A stretch of 64,000 nt of DNA, taken from assembly GCA_964614095.1 (NCBI GenBank), contig CAZTJO010000003.1:28447-92446 (forward strand). Direction: 5' to 3'. The stretch is from CAZWKX01 sp964614095 (lineage in GTDB: Bacteria > Actinomycetota > Acidimicrobiia > Spongiisociales > UBA11373). The notes under the pieces are model-generated. The model was not told the origin of the DNA, searched no databases, and saw only the letters and a program-made list of their open reading frames with translations. Both the position numbers and the translations under genes were made by a program. Shown piece after piece: positions 45,266 through 53,523 of this stretch (position 1 is its first letter; each line of letters begins with the position of its first letter).

Positions 45266-45417
45266 AGCCGGAGCCTACCGACCGTCACTTGCCGCCCTTC
45301 GGGCGGCACCTCGAGGCCCGGCGCCGAGGCCCTCGTTTTGGTGACTTGCCGGCGTTTGTCTCACGCTCGGCGGGCCCGGCCTCCCCTCGGTACTCTCCAT
45401 CTACTACCTTTTCCCAT

Positions 45418-48400
45418 ATGGATACGCTCGAGATCAGCCTTCTCGGCGGATTCCTCCTGCGGCGCGGGGGCGTGCCGCTCGAGCCGATGCCCTCGCGTCT
45501 GGCGCGCTCGCTGTTCGCTTTCCTCGTCACCAATCGAGAGCGTGCCCACACCCGTGACCTCCTTGCCGGCACGTTTTGGCCCGACATGCCCGACTCCAAG
45601 GCCCGCCGCCGCCTGAGCCATGCCCTGTGGCAGATCCGCTCCGGCACCGGCCACAGCGACGAGGCACCCATACTGCTGACCACCACCGACACGGTCCGGC
45701 TCCACCCCAACGCCGATTTCTGGCTCGACGTCGACGAGTTCGAGTGGACCCTGGAGCAGACCACCCCGACGGCAGTGGGCAGCCGGTCCGAGGAGGCCGA
45801 GCTGCTCGAGACGGCCGTCGGTCTCTACCGCGGCGACTTCCTCGCCGGGTATTTTGAAGACTGGCTTACGGCCGACCAGGAACGCCTGCGCGAGCGTTTC
45901 CTGGGAGCGCTGGAGCACCTGACCGGCCTGACCATGAGCCGCGGCCATTACGAGGCGGCGCTCATCCATGCCCGGCGCCTGGCCCAGCACGACCCGATGC
46001 GAGAGGAAGCACACCGCCAAGTGATGCGCCTTGCCGTGCTGCTGGGACGCCACAACGACGCTATCTGCCAGTACGAACAATGCCGGCGCATCCTCGCCGA
46101 AGAGCTGGGCGCCGAGCCTTCGCAGGCCACCGAAGACCTCTACCAGGCCACCCTCGCCGATCGTGAGGAAGGCCGCCACACCGTCGTCGCCACCGAGTCG
46201 CCCCTCTTTGACACCGCCGGGCGTATGCCCTTTGTGGGCCGCGATGCCGAGCGCTCCACGCTGGTGCAGCACCTCGACGCGGCCATCGACGGCCAAGGCA
46301 GCCTAGTTCTGGTCGAGGGTGAGTCCGGAGTGGGCAAGACCCGGCTTCTGGCCGAGGTGGTCGAGGATGCCCTGTGGCGGGGTATGGAGGTGTTGTGGGG
46401 CCGATCCCCTCCCAGCGGCGGCATGCCCTATGCGCCGTTCGCCGATGCCCTCAACTCGAGTCTCACCTCTCTGCGGGCCCGCCAGCTCACCCAGCAGCTG
46501 GACTCCATTTGGCGCGAACAGCTGGTGCCTCTCGTCCCTCGGCTCCGCTCTCCCGACGACACCGCAACCGAAGCCGTGCTGTCGCCCGCGGATGAGCAGT
46601 CCCGTATGCGGGAGGCCATCAGCCGCGCCTTCCTTGCCCTGGCCCATCTGACTCCCACTTTTGTCGTCCTGGAAGATGTGCACTGGGCCGACGAGGACAC
46701 CATCCAGGCTTTGACCCAACTCGCCGGCCGGGTGGAGCCGCACCGCCTGGTTGTCGCCGTCAGCTACCGGCATGCTGAAGCCCGGGAGCGGACCGAGGTG
46801 TGGAATCTGCTGCGCGCCCTGGACCGGCGCTCCTACTGTGAGCGGCTTTCGTTGACGGCCTGCTCGCCGGCACAAACCGAAGAGCTGATTCGCCGCAGCC
46901 TCGCCCTGCCCGAGGTGAGCGCAGACTTTTCGCACCGGCTGCACGCCGAGACCGGAGGCATACACCTCTTTGTGATCGAGGCGCTGCGCGCTCTGTACGA
47001 GCAGGGCAATCTCGGCGACGAGGTCGGCAAAACCACCGAGGCGACTACCGCAGCAGGCCCCATCCCCATGACTCCGGCGGTGCACGCCCTGGTGCACACC
47101 CGCCTCAACGGCCTCCCCGACCACACGCGTCGCGCCCTGGACGTGATCGCGGTGCACGACGGCCAGCTGACCCTGGGCGAAGTTGTTGCCGCCGCCGACA
47201 TCGAAGACGGGCCAATCCTCAGCGGCGTCGACGACCTGCTGCATCGGCGCCTCATCACCGAAAGCGAGGGCGGCTACCGCGTCGACCACGAGCTGATGCG
47301 CCGCACCGTCTACGAAGACCTGGCCCTGTCCCGGCGCCTCGACTTACACCGGCGTGTCGCCCTTGCCGTGCAGTCGCACCGCCCCGATCAGGTCGAGGTG
47401 CTGGCCCACCACTTCAGCGAGGCCCGCATGCCCGACCGAGCTGCCTATTTCCTCGAGAAGGCCGCCGACCGCGCCCTCAAGGTGCACGCCTACGACACCG
47501 CGGCGCTGCACCTCTCCCGCGCCGCCAAGGCTCTGGACGACATCGAGGCAACCTCCAAACATCGTTTCCGTGTCGCCACCAGGCTCGAAGAGGTCCTGCA
47601 CACCCTGGCCCGCCGTGAAGAGCAGGAGCAGGCGCTGGCCCGTATGCAGCGGCACGCCTCCGGCCCTCAGGTTGGCGACGTTCACCAGCGCAAGGCGTGG
47701 TGGCTGGCCAGCCAAGACCGTTTCGTCGAAGCCGAGGCTGAGGCCGAAAAGGCTCTCGAACTGGCCCGCGCCGGTAGCGACGGCGGCCGTGAGGTGGCCG
47801 CGCTCAGCGCGCTGGGCATGATCGCCTGCTATGCGGGCCGGGCCGCCGACGGCGTTGTGCACCTGGAGGCCGCCGCCGGCTTCCGCGGCGCCGATCGCCG
47901 GCAGCAGGCCGACGCCCGCAACGCCCTGGGCCAAAACCTCGTCGATCTGCAGCTTTTCGACGAGGCCGAATCACATCTGCAGACCGCCCTCGCCCTCTAC
48001 CGGGAGTTGCACGACGGCCGGGGCCAGGCCGAGGTGCTCGGCATGCTGGGCACCCTGCATCTGCAACGCGGCGAAGCCGAGGCCGCCGAGGCCGCTTACC
48101 AGAGCGCCGTGGAGCTGAGCCGCTCCATCGGATACCGCCACGGCGAAGCGGTGCACGAGATGAATCTGGCCATCGCCCTCATCTACGTGTGCCGGGTCGG
48201 CGACGGCCGGGCCGCCTTCGAGCGCTCTGCAGCCGTCTTCTCCGACATGGAGAGCAGCCGGGGCCGGGCCATGGTGTTGTGCAATTCGGCCTGGCTGCAG
48301 CACTCCACCCTCGGCAACCACAAGCGGGCCCGGGCCGAGATCGAACAGGCCCTCGAGATCTGCCGGGAAATCGGCGACGTACGCGGCGAGGCCCAGGCCC

Positions 48401-49251
48401 TCCTGGTGCTGGGCAACATCACCGCCGTCAATGGTGATCTCGAAGGGGGATTGGCGCTGCTCCAGCACACTCTGGGCCTGGCCCGCGACCTCGGCGACCG
48501 CTGGCTCACCAGCGGCTCCCTGCGCGAGCTGGCCTCCTTTGAATTGGACGCCGGCCGCATCGACGAGGGCTTAACCCACATCGAAGAGGCAGAGGCGATC
48601 ACCGAAGCCGCGGGCATGCAGAACGTGACCATCAAGGCCCGAGCCCTGCGGGGCAGGCTGCTGCTTGCCGCCGGGCGCACCGAAGAGGCGGTGCGGGCCA
48701 CCGCCAGCGCGGTCGCCGAGCTGCGCCCCGGTACCGAACACGCCTACCTGGTGCCATTTGCATACAGTGAGGCTCTCTATTCCACTCAATCCGGTAGCGA
48801 AGCGGACCACTACCTTGAGCTTGCCCATCGCCGCCTCATGGAAATGCTCGAAGATCTCGATGATGCCGAACGGGAGATCGCGCTGGCTCGGGTGCCCAAC
48901 CACCGCCTTGTGGTCGATGCCTGGCTCGAGCACCGGCCCCGGACGGTGAAACACCGAGTCGCCAACGCTAACGCTCCCTGCGGGCGCCCGCTGCATCCCG
49001 AGGAGTGGACCACGGTGATATGGACGGTGGCCGCCCCGTCGGACGCCAGCATCAACGATCTAGTAACGCGACGGCGCCACCGTATCCTCCGCCTACTCGA
49101 CGAAGCCGCCGAACAGAGAGCGGCCCCGACCATTGCCGACCTGGCCGCCGTACTCGACGCCAGCTCGGCCACCATCCGCCGCGATCTTGCTGCTCTCCGC
49201 CGCGACGGGCACCGAATCAACACGCGGGGAAGCCGCTCAATACGGTCCTGA
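45418..49251 (+). CDS. SARP-type regulator with BTAD, AAA ATPase, TPR and C-terminal DeoR-like HTH
   Basis: 1277 residues. Residues about 1-100 form an OmpR-like winged helix (LEISLLGGFLLRRGGVPLEP, LLAGTFWPDMPDSKARRRLS). A BTAD domain follows to about 250 (AVGLYRGDFLAGYFEDWLTA, HDPMREEAHRQVMRLAVLLG). An AAA/STAND domain begins near 269 (MPFVGRDAERSTLV) with Walker A GESGVGKT near 301 and FVVLEDVHWADED. Residues about 680-1170 are TPR-like helical repeats. The last 55 residues are a second, DeoR-type winged helix (ADLAAVLDASSATIRRDLAA). TACCTT ends seven bases before the ATG, so the mRNA is probably leaderless. It diverges from glcDEF, a possible target. Confidence 0.9.
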   Translation: MDTLEISLLGGFLLRRGGVPLEPMPSRLARSLFAFLVTNRERAHTRDLLAGTFWPDMPDSKARRRLSHALWQIRSGTGHSDEAPILLTTTDTVRLHPNADFWLDVDEFEWTLEQTTPTAVGSRSEEAELLETAVGLYRGDFLAGYFEDWLTADQERLRERFLGALEHLTGLTMSRGHYEAALIHARRLAQHDPMREEAHRQVMRLAVLLGRHNDAICQYEQCRRILAEELGAEPSQATEDLYQATLADREEGRHTVVATESPLFDTAGRMPFVGRDAERSTLVQHLDAAIDGQGSLVLVEGESGVGKTRLLAEVVEDALWRGMEVLWGRSPPSGGMPYAPFADALNSSLTSLRARQLTQQLDSIWREQLVPLVPRLRSPDDTATEAVLSPADEQSRMREAISRAFLALAHLTPTFVVLEDVHWADEDTIQALTQLAGRVEPHRLVVAVSYRHAEARERTEVWNLLRALDRRSYCERLSLTACSPAQTEELIRRSLALPEVSADFSHRLHAETGGIHLFVIEALRALYEQGNLGDEVGKTTEATTAAGPIPMTPAVHALVHTRLNGLPDHTRRALDVIAVHDGQLTLGEVVAAADIEDGPILSGVDDLLHRRLITESEGGYRVDHELMRRTVYEDLALSRRLDLHRRVALAVQSHRPDQVEVLAHHFSEARMPDRAAYFLEKAADRALKVHAYDTAALHLSRAAKALDDIEATSKHRFRVATRLEEVLHTLARREEQEQALARMQRHASGPQVGDVHQRKAWWLASQDRFVEAEAEAEKALELARAGSDGGREVAALSALGMIACYAGRAADGVVHLEAAAGFRGADRRQQADARNALGQNLVDLQLFDEAESHLQTALALYRELHDGRGQAEVLGMLGTLHLQRGEAEAAEAAYQSAVELSRSIGYRHGEAVHEMNLAIALIYVCRVGDGRAAFERSAAVFSDMESSRGRAMVLCNSAWLQHSTLGNHKRARAEIEQALEICREIGDVRGEAQALLVLGNITAVNGDLEGGLALLQHTLGLARDLGDRWLTSGSLRELASFELDAGRIDEGLTHIEEAEAITEAAGMQNVTIKARALRGRLLLAAGRTEEAVRATASAVAELRPGTEHAYLVPFAYSEALYSTQSGSEADHYLELAHRRLMEMLEDLDDAEREIALARVPNHRLVVDAWLEHRPRTVKHRVANANAPCGRPLHPEEWTTVIWTVAAPSDASINDLVTRRRHRILRLLDEAAEQRAAPTIADLAAVLDASSATIRRDLAALRRDGHRINTRGSRSIRS

Positions 49252-49351
49252 GCCGGTGAGCGCAAGGTTGCTCCGCGATAGCCGCCAGAACTGAGATACC
49301 CAGCAGACACCGGCCCTCCACGCTCAGCCCAGACAGCGCACAGGAGGACCC

Positions 49352-49447
49352 ATGAAAAGGCGAATCGCCTTCATCATCCTGACAGCCGCCGCCTTCCTTG
49401 CCCTCAATGTGACCCCGGCCCTGGCGGATTATTGGATGGGCCACTGA
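49352..49447 (+). CDS. Secreted micropeptide, 31 residues (predicted mature end DYWMGH)
   Basis: A short frame with a strong AGGAGG seven bases before its ATG. The first 25 residues are a textbook Sec signal peptide: KRR at 2-4, a hydrophobic core IAFIILTAAAFLAL and the cleavage motif TPALA. Cleavage after Ala 25 would release only DYWMGH, six residues with no Cys. It lies 100 bases after a large SARP-type regulator and is followed by a structured stretch and terminator. Possible roles are an extracellular signal peptide, a signal-peptide-derived regulator or simply a degenerate secreted protein; none is shown. Confidence 0.6.
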   Translation: MKRRIAFIILTAAAFLALNVTPALADYWMGH

Positions 49448-49466
49448 GTAGAGCCAGATAGATCTC

Positions 49467-49563
49467 GGGCGCCGGTATCCAGAGGTGCCGGTGCCACCGG
49501 CCGGGCCGATGCCCGGCCATGTGGGCGCTACCTGCGGGTGGTGACGGCACCCCTTCGGCGCCC
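49467..49563 (+). ncRNA. Candidate structured RNA with nested stems
   Basis: Four nested, perfectly paired helices can be drawn: GGGCGCCG (49467-49474) with CGGCGCCC (49556-49563); GGTGCCG (49484-49490) with CGGCACC (49545-49551); CCACC (49494-49498) with GGTGG (49537-49541); and GGCCGGGC (49499-49506) with GCCCGGCC (49511-49518). Together with the terminator at 49609-49643 this could be a discrete RNA or the 3' UTR of the micropeptide mRNA. No known RNA family is recognised, and GC-rich DNA pairs easily by chance. Confidence 0.4.
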
Positions 49564-49608
49564 ACTCCGACAGCCCGGGGTCCTACTCCGCTCTACGGCC
49601 GTCGGTGC

Positions 49609-49643
49609 GGGGCCCCGTCTCCCCGGAGGCGGGGTCCCGTTTT
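49609..49643 (+). terminator. Rho-independent-like terminator after the micropeptide region
   Basis: GGGGCCCCGTCTCC (49609-49622) pairs with GGAGGCGGGGTCCC (49625-49638) with two G-T pairs, followed by GTTTT. It is one of few hairpins in the window with a T run. Confidence 0.75.
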
Positions 49644-49699
49644 GGCCTCCTGATGCCGGCTAGTGCCCTTCGCTACGATTCGCGGCAACGAGGAGGCGC

Positions 49700-49954
49700 A
49701 TGCCGGTAACCACCCATGCCACCCCAAACCCGAATGCTCTGAAGTTCACCGTCGGCGCCCACTTCGAGGAGCCGATCACAGTCGCCGCCGGTCAGGAGCC
49801 CGAAAACCCCCTTGCCGCTGAGTTGTTGAGGCTTCCCGGGGTAACGAGCGTGTTTATGACCGCCGACTTTGTCACCATCTCGAAGACCTCCGACGCCGCG
49901 TGGGACAAAATCGAGCCAAGGGCTCACAAGATCCTCGAGGCTGCCTTCAGGTAA
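49700..49954 (+). CDS. NifU/Nfu N-terminal domain protein
   Basis: 84 residues, matching the Nfu N-terminal domain (PF08712-like): THATPNPNALKFTVGAHFEE at the N-terminus, then LLRLPGVTSVFMTADFVTIS and WDKIEPRAHKILEAAF. There is no cysteine, so it lacks the Fe-S-binding CxxC part of full Nfu proteins. Stand-alone copies exist in actinobacteria and their role is not settled. AGGAGG precedes the ATG and TACGAT (49673-49678) is a likely -10 box. The stop abuts that of the convergent gene. Confidence 0.85.
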   Translation: MPVTTHATPNPNALKFTVGAHFEEPITVAAGQEPENPLAAELLRLPGVTSVFMTADFVTISKTSDAAWDKIEPRAHKILEAAFR

Positions 49955-50677
49955 CTAGTGGCGCCCGCTGACCACGTACCAGGGTTCCCGATCGATCACT
50001 TCCCCGGCTGGGCAAAGCCGGCGCAGATCGTCGGCAACGGCCTCCGGGATCTCCTGGCGACATCGCGGAGCAATCTCGGCGAACGATCGCCATACTCCAC
50101 CCCGCACCGCCTGCCAATACTCCTCGACGCTCCCGTAGCGGCCCCGGTCCTCGTCGACATCGCGCCCCACGACGTCGACAAACCCGGCTCTGTTCATCTC
50201 CAGTGCCAGCCTGGTTCGCTCCACCACGGCAGATCGCAGCCGATCCCCGGCTTCCGGGTCAATGAGATATTGCAGCCGCGACGGATAGCGAACGGTCGAC
50301 CCCGTGAGGAGCCGCACGGCATTGATCTCAGCGGCAAGCAGCATGCCATCAAAGCCGAGGACACGTGCGGCTTGGCGCAGTACCTGCTTCAGCTCGGAAC
50401 GTGATTTCCAGGGGCGGCGGAGGACAACAAGCTGGGCACACCTGTCCGGCAGATCGGCCACCGACACCGCACCGTGAGGCACCTCCACATCACCGAGAAC
50501 AACAAGCGCCGGCGCCTCATGCGCCGCCGTTGGGGCCCCAATGGACCGATAGGCGGCGGCAACGGCCGGTGCCTCTTCACCGGCGATCGCAACGGCCCCT
50601 CGCCAGGAGACGCCCAGATCGTCGATGACACCCACCCACTGCGGAGCCGGCGGTCTCACCGGTGGCGAACTAGCCAT
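49955..50677 (-). CDS. Uncharacterised protein, possibly methyltransferase-like
   Basis: 240 residues. The N-terminal half has alternating strands and helices (GVSWRGAVAIAGEEAPAVAA, HEAPALVVLGDVEVPHGAVS, AQLVVLRRPW) that recall a Rossmann-like SAM domain without a clear GxGxG loop. The C-terminal half (VLGFDGMLLAAEINAVRLLT, LEMNRAGFVDVVGRDVDEDR) resembles the end of class I methyltransferases. Assignment is tentative. It is the last gene of a four-gene minus-strand operon led by a GntR regulator. The ATG at 50677 is chosen because the longer frame would overlap the preceding gene. Confidence 0.6.
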   Translation of the reverse strand: MASSPPVRPPAPQWVGVIDDLGVSWRGAVAIAGEEAPAVAAAYRSIGAPTAAHEAPALVVLGDVEVPHGAVSVADLPDRCAQLVVLRRPWKSRSELKQVLRQAARVLGFDGMLLAAEINAVRLLTGSTVRYPSRLQYLIDPEAGDRLRSAVVERTRLALEMNRAGFVDVVGRDVDEDRGRYGSVEEYWQAVRGGVWRSFAEIAPRCRQEIPEAVADDLRRLCPAGEVIDREPWYVVSGRH

Positions 50678-50714
50678 GTTTTGCCGTTCGCACCATACCG
50701 CAGAAGACAAGTCC

Positions 50715-51626
50715 TCAGTGCTGCAGTGGCCGTCCCTCGTCGTCCACCCACACCACAACGGGCCACCGGTTGCCCACCTCGTCGGCGGAAGTCATCACCA
50801 CGCGCCATCCGGACTCGATGCGCTGCGCAGCCACAATACGCGGCTCCGTCCCCCAACCCCCTACAGCCTCTGCCGCTCCAGCCGCCACCTCCTCAGGGGG
50901 ATCGTCGCCGCCCTCAGGCCAAGGATCCGGCTCCGGCCCCGCCGGAAGAGATATCGGCGTCGGCAGATCCACCACCGCCGAGCCTTCATCCAGGCCCAAC
51001 GAGACCCGGACCGCGACTGCCCGAACCGGCAACCGCCGATCCCCGCTCTCCTCCGTCGGTACAATCAACCGAAAGGCAACCGACACCTCGTAGAGCCCAT
51101 CATCGATTGCCTCAATCCTGAAGGCGCGAGCCCAATCGACCATCACCGCCACCCCGGAACCGTCCTGCGGCAAGCCCGCCACCTCCGCCTGAACCGGCAA
51201 GGCATTCCTGATATCCACCGACCCGCTGAGACCATCAACCGTGAAGTAATCGACAACAAACCACTCGGCCCGGGCCACTGCGGCCAACTCGTCGCTCTCC
51301 ACCGGAAAGGCCATAAGATCGGCCTCGCTGTAGAGGGCCGGCACCTGAGGAGGTGAAGGTGTCGTAGTCGCAGCAACAGGCACCTCTTCCACACTGGTAC
51401 TTGTGGTTTCCACCGGCCCGCTCGAATGCGGCCACGCCCGGGCCAGGATCACCCCCAGAGCCACCGCTCCCAGCACACCGGCCGCCAAGTAGAGCAGGCG
51501 GTTCGGTCCCCGCCCCGCCGGCAGCAGCTCCGCCCAAGGGATGCGCTCGAACTCCTCGTGCTCTTCGCCCAACTCCTCGCCGGTATCACGATCCACGCGG
51601 CGAAGGTATCCGGCCCGGGAGGCCAT
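50715..51626 (-). CDS. Membrane-anchored protein with extracellular domain, function unknown
   Basis: 303 residues. A cytoplasmic acidic N-terminus (EELGEEHEEFERIPWAELLP) precedes one membrane segment (LLYLAAGVLGAVALGVILAR), a Thr/Pro linker and an extracellular domain of about 210 residues with two similar alpha/beta halves (EADLMAFPVESDELAAVARA, EAIDDGLYEVSVAFRLIVPT, ESGWRVVMTSADE). This topology recalls TcpC/VirB8-like NTF2-fold proteins, but the likeness is weak and no conjugation genes are near. It lies 21 bases after the DUF1648 gene. Confidence 0.65.
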   Translation of the reverse strand: MASRAGYLRRVDRDTGEELGEEHEEFERIPWAELLPAGRGPNRLLYLAAGVLGAVALGVILARAWPHSSGPVETTSTSVEEVPVAATTTPSPPQVPALYSEADLMAFPVESDELAAVARAEWFVVDYFTVDGLSGSVDIRNALPVQAEVAGLPQDGSGVAVMVDWARAFRIEAIDDGLYEVSVAFRLIVPTEESGDRRLPVRAVAVRVSLGLDEGSAVVDLPTPISLPAGPEPDPWPEGGDDPPEEVAAGAAEAVGGWGTEPRIVAAQRIESGWRVVMTSADEVGNRWPVVVWVDDEGRPLQH

Positions 51627-51647
51627 AACAAGAGGTCTGTCGCCGCC

Positions 51648-52580
51648 CTACCCGGTGTGCACACCTGCCAGGTCGTTGAGCAGCCCGGCTCCTTGCTCGG
51701 GCTCGTCGACGGTGACGACAAACTCCTTGCCGTTGCGCTTCACCACCCGGATGCCGGGGCCGCCGCGCAGGATCACACCGATGGTGCCCGGCACCCAGCG
51801 CAGGCCCCAGCCGCCGTAGGCGACCGGGCGCACGTCGATGACCTCGGCCCGCTCCACCTTCTCCAAGGGCACACGCAGCCGGGGCCAACCCCACGGGCCC
51901 AGACCCACCACCAGGCCCCGCGGCGAGACGGTGACCACGGCCGCGGCCATCAGAGCAATGACCACGGTGGCGACAGGCGGAGCCCAGCGGTACTCGCTCG
52001 GCATCAGCGGCAGGAAGGCCAGGGGGGCGGCCGCCATCCACAGCAAAAACGGTGCAATGACCGTCTTCACCCAGACGCCGGTGCTGCCCGGGGGCAGGCC
52101 GGCCGACGTTACCTCGCCGGGCACACGGCGAACCGGCATACCCTCCTTTCCGCCGCCCAGTACCCATGCGAAGTAGCCGAACACAAAGCCGATGGCGAGA
52201 ACCAGCAACACATACCACCAATGGAACGGCTTCGCCTGGGACCACACCGCGGCATCCAGATTGCGTTCCACCGAGATGACCTGCACCGCAGTCAGCAAGC
52301 TCATCATGAAATAGACGAGGGCCAGCATCGGCGACAGCAGTCCGAGACGCCGCTCTATCACCAGAAGAGCCAGCCAACCCACGGCAAACATGCCGCCGAT
52401 GAAGGCCAGCGACCACCACCGGCCCATACTCCCGTCGGGCATCGACCCGGTGCCCCAATGTATGGCCATAGGATCGGGCAGCCGGTCGGCGAAGTAGAGC
52501 TGCGTACCCACCAGCAGCGCCGCCAGCGGCGTCGGAACCAGCCAGAGGGCAATCCTCCTGCGTGTCGAACTCACCTGCAC
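51648..52580 (-). CDS. DUF1648-domain membrane protein
   Basis: 310 residues with about six membrane segments. The N-terminal LPDPMAIHWGTGSMPDGSM is the DUF1648 signature, which is also found in SdpI-type immunity and YtrA-partner proteins. The C-terminal 110 residues are soluble (VPLEKVERAEVIDVRPVAYG, GIRVVKRNGKEFVVTVDEPE) and resemble a PH-like domain. The GTG start at 52580 has AGGAGG upstream. It directly follows a short GntR-type repressor, a common pairing suggesting a membrane-stress or detoxification role; this is inference. Confidence 0.82.
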   Translation of the reverse strand: MQVSSTRRRIALWLVPTPLAALLVGTQLYFADRLPDPMAIHWGTGSMPDGSMGRWWSLAFIGGMFAVGWLALLVIERRLGLLSPMLALVYFMMSLLTAVQVISVERNLDAAVWSQAKPFHWWYVLLVLAIGFVFGYFAWVLGGGKEGMPVRRVPGEVTSAGLPPGSTGVWVKTVIAPFLLWMAAAPLAFLPLMPSEYRWAPPVATVVIALMAAAVVTVSPRGLVVGLGPWGWPRLRVPLEKVERAEVIDVRPVAYGGWGLRWVPGTIGVILRGGPGIRVVKRNGKEFVVTVDEPEQGAGLLNDLAGVHTG

Positions 52581-52590
52581 TTCTGCCTCC

Positions 52591-52947
52591 TTATTTGGTG
52601 TGGCGGGCGGCGTCGGCCACCGCAGCCACCACCTCGACCCCTTCGATGCCCCGCCGATCGGCCTCGGCGATCAATCGTCTTGCCGCCTCCAACAACCAGC
52701 CGGCCCCGGGGCCCCCGACAACAACGGCGCCCCGGCCCCGGCGCAGCTCGACCAGACCCACATCGCGCAGGTCGGCGTACGCCCGCAGCACCGTGTGCAT
52801 GTTCACGTCGAGGAAACGAGCCAGATGGCGGGCCGCGGGAAGCCGTTCACCCGGCTTCACCTCTTCGCGATCGACGGCCCGCCGCACCCCGTCGGCGATC
52901 TGCCGGTAGAGGGGAGCGGAGCTGGACGGGTCGATGGTAATCAACAT
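52591..52947 (-). CDS. GntR-family transcriptional regulator, short YtrA type
   Basis: 118 residues. The winged helix is APLYRQIADGVRRAVDREEV, then GERLPAARHLARFLDVNMHT and VLRAYADLRDVGLVELRRGR; only about 50 residues follow, as in the YtrA subfamily, which lacks a large effector domain. It heads the operon 49955-52947. A perfect 9-bp inverted repeat (52946-52970) covers its -10 region and start codon, so it probably represses itself. The ATG at 52947 is near the predicted transcription start, with no ribosome binding site. Confidence 0.88.
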   Translation of the reverse strand: MLITIDPSSSAPLYRQIADGVRRAVDREEVKPGERLPAARHLARFLDVNMHTVLRAYADLRDVGLVELRRGRGAVVVGGPGAGWLLEAARRLIAEADRRGIEGVEVVAAVADAARHTK

Positions 52948-52986
52948 TGTTCTATAATTTCTAGAACAATATTGAGTGTTTGTCAA
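52946..52986 (-). promoter_or_regulatory. Promoter and palindromic operator of the GntR operon
   Basis: On the minus strand TTGACA (52986-52981), a 17-base spacer and TAGAAA (52963-52958) form the promoter. ATTGTTCTA and TAGAACAAT (52946-52954 and 52962-52970, 7-base spacer) form a perfect inverted repeat reaching from the spacer over the -10 box into the start codon. This is AT-rich against the local GC background. Confidence 0.75.
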
Positions 52987-53025
52987 GCCCCTTTTTGGTG
53001 ATATCGGATTGGTGTTGGGGGGCGG

Positions 53026-53523
53026 CTACCCCAGATCGTCGTGCAGGCGGTGAACCCCATCGGTGCCCAGGGCGGCGGCGGTGTCGGCCAAGGTGCTGCC
53101 CGTATCGGGCAGCACCCAATCGGGCGCTACGTCGGCCAGCGGAACGGCCAGGTAACTCCGAGACGGTATCTCCGGGTCGGCGTAGTGAATCCCCCGGGTG
53201 GCGCCGTCCATACCCTCGTACAAGGCGAGGTCGAGATCGAGGGTGCGGGGAGCGTTGCGGTCGCCGGTACGCACCCGGCCATTTTCGGCCTCGATGCTGC
53301 GCAGCAGCGTGTGCAACGCCGCCGGACACAGCGGCGTCTCCACCCGCAGTGCGGCATTGTGGAAGTGCGGATCGTGGGGGCGGCCCACCGCTTCGCTCTC
53401 GTACACCGGGCTCACCGCAAGCACGTCGATCTCCGGGTGTTGCAGCAGAGCGGCCACCCCCACCGGCAGGTTGTGCTCGGGATGGATGTTGCTGCCCACG
53501 ACGATGAGCGCACGGGCACTCAT
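53026..53523 (-). CDS. folK: 2-amino-4-hydroxy-6-hydroxymethyldihydropteridine diphosphokinase
   Basis: 165 residues. HPPK signatures are visible: ALIVVGSNIHPEHNLPVGVA at the N-terminus, PHDPHFHNAALRVETPLCPA, RTGDRNAPRTLDLDLALYEG and PSRSYLAVPLADVAPDW. It adds pyrophosphate to the pterin before PABA is attached. The ATG at 53523 overlaps the folB stop (ATGA). Together with folB and the downstream-facing pabBC locus it shows a working folate pathway; folP and folE are not in the window. Confidence 0.93.
   Translation of the reverse strand: MSARALIVVGSNIHPEHNLPVGVAALLQHPEIDVLAVSPVYESEAVGRPHDPHFHNAALRVETPLCPAALHTLLRSIEAENGRVRTGDRNAPRTLDLDLALYEGMDGATRGIHYADPEIPSRSYLAVPLADVAPDWVLPDTGSTLADTAAALGTDGVHRLHDDLG

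Noticed and set aside
45291..45338. GC hairpins with TTTT before the SARP-type gene as an attenuator
   Set aside because: GCCGCCC/GGGCGGC and a CGAGG/CCTCG stem with TTTT are present, but the best -10 box (45405-45410) lies downstream of them, so they would not be in the SARP mRNA leader.
45199..45417. N-terminal extension of the SARP-type gene to 45199
   Set aside because: It would overlap the divergent glcD gene, has low-complexity Pro/Arg sequence, and the ATG at 45418 has a leaderless-type box directly upstream.
49455..49660. Known structured RNA (RNase P RNA, tmRNA, 6S RNA, SRP RNA)
   Set aside because: None of the conserved primary-sequence signatures of these RNAs is present, so it is left as an unnamed candidate.
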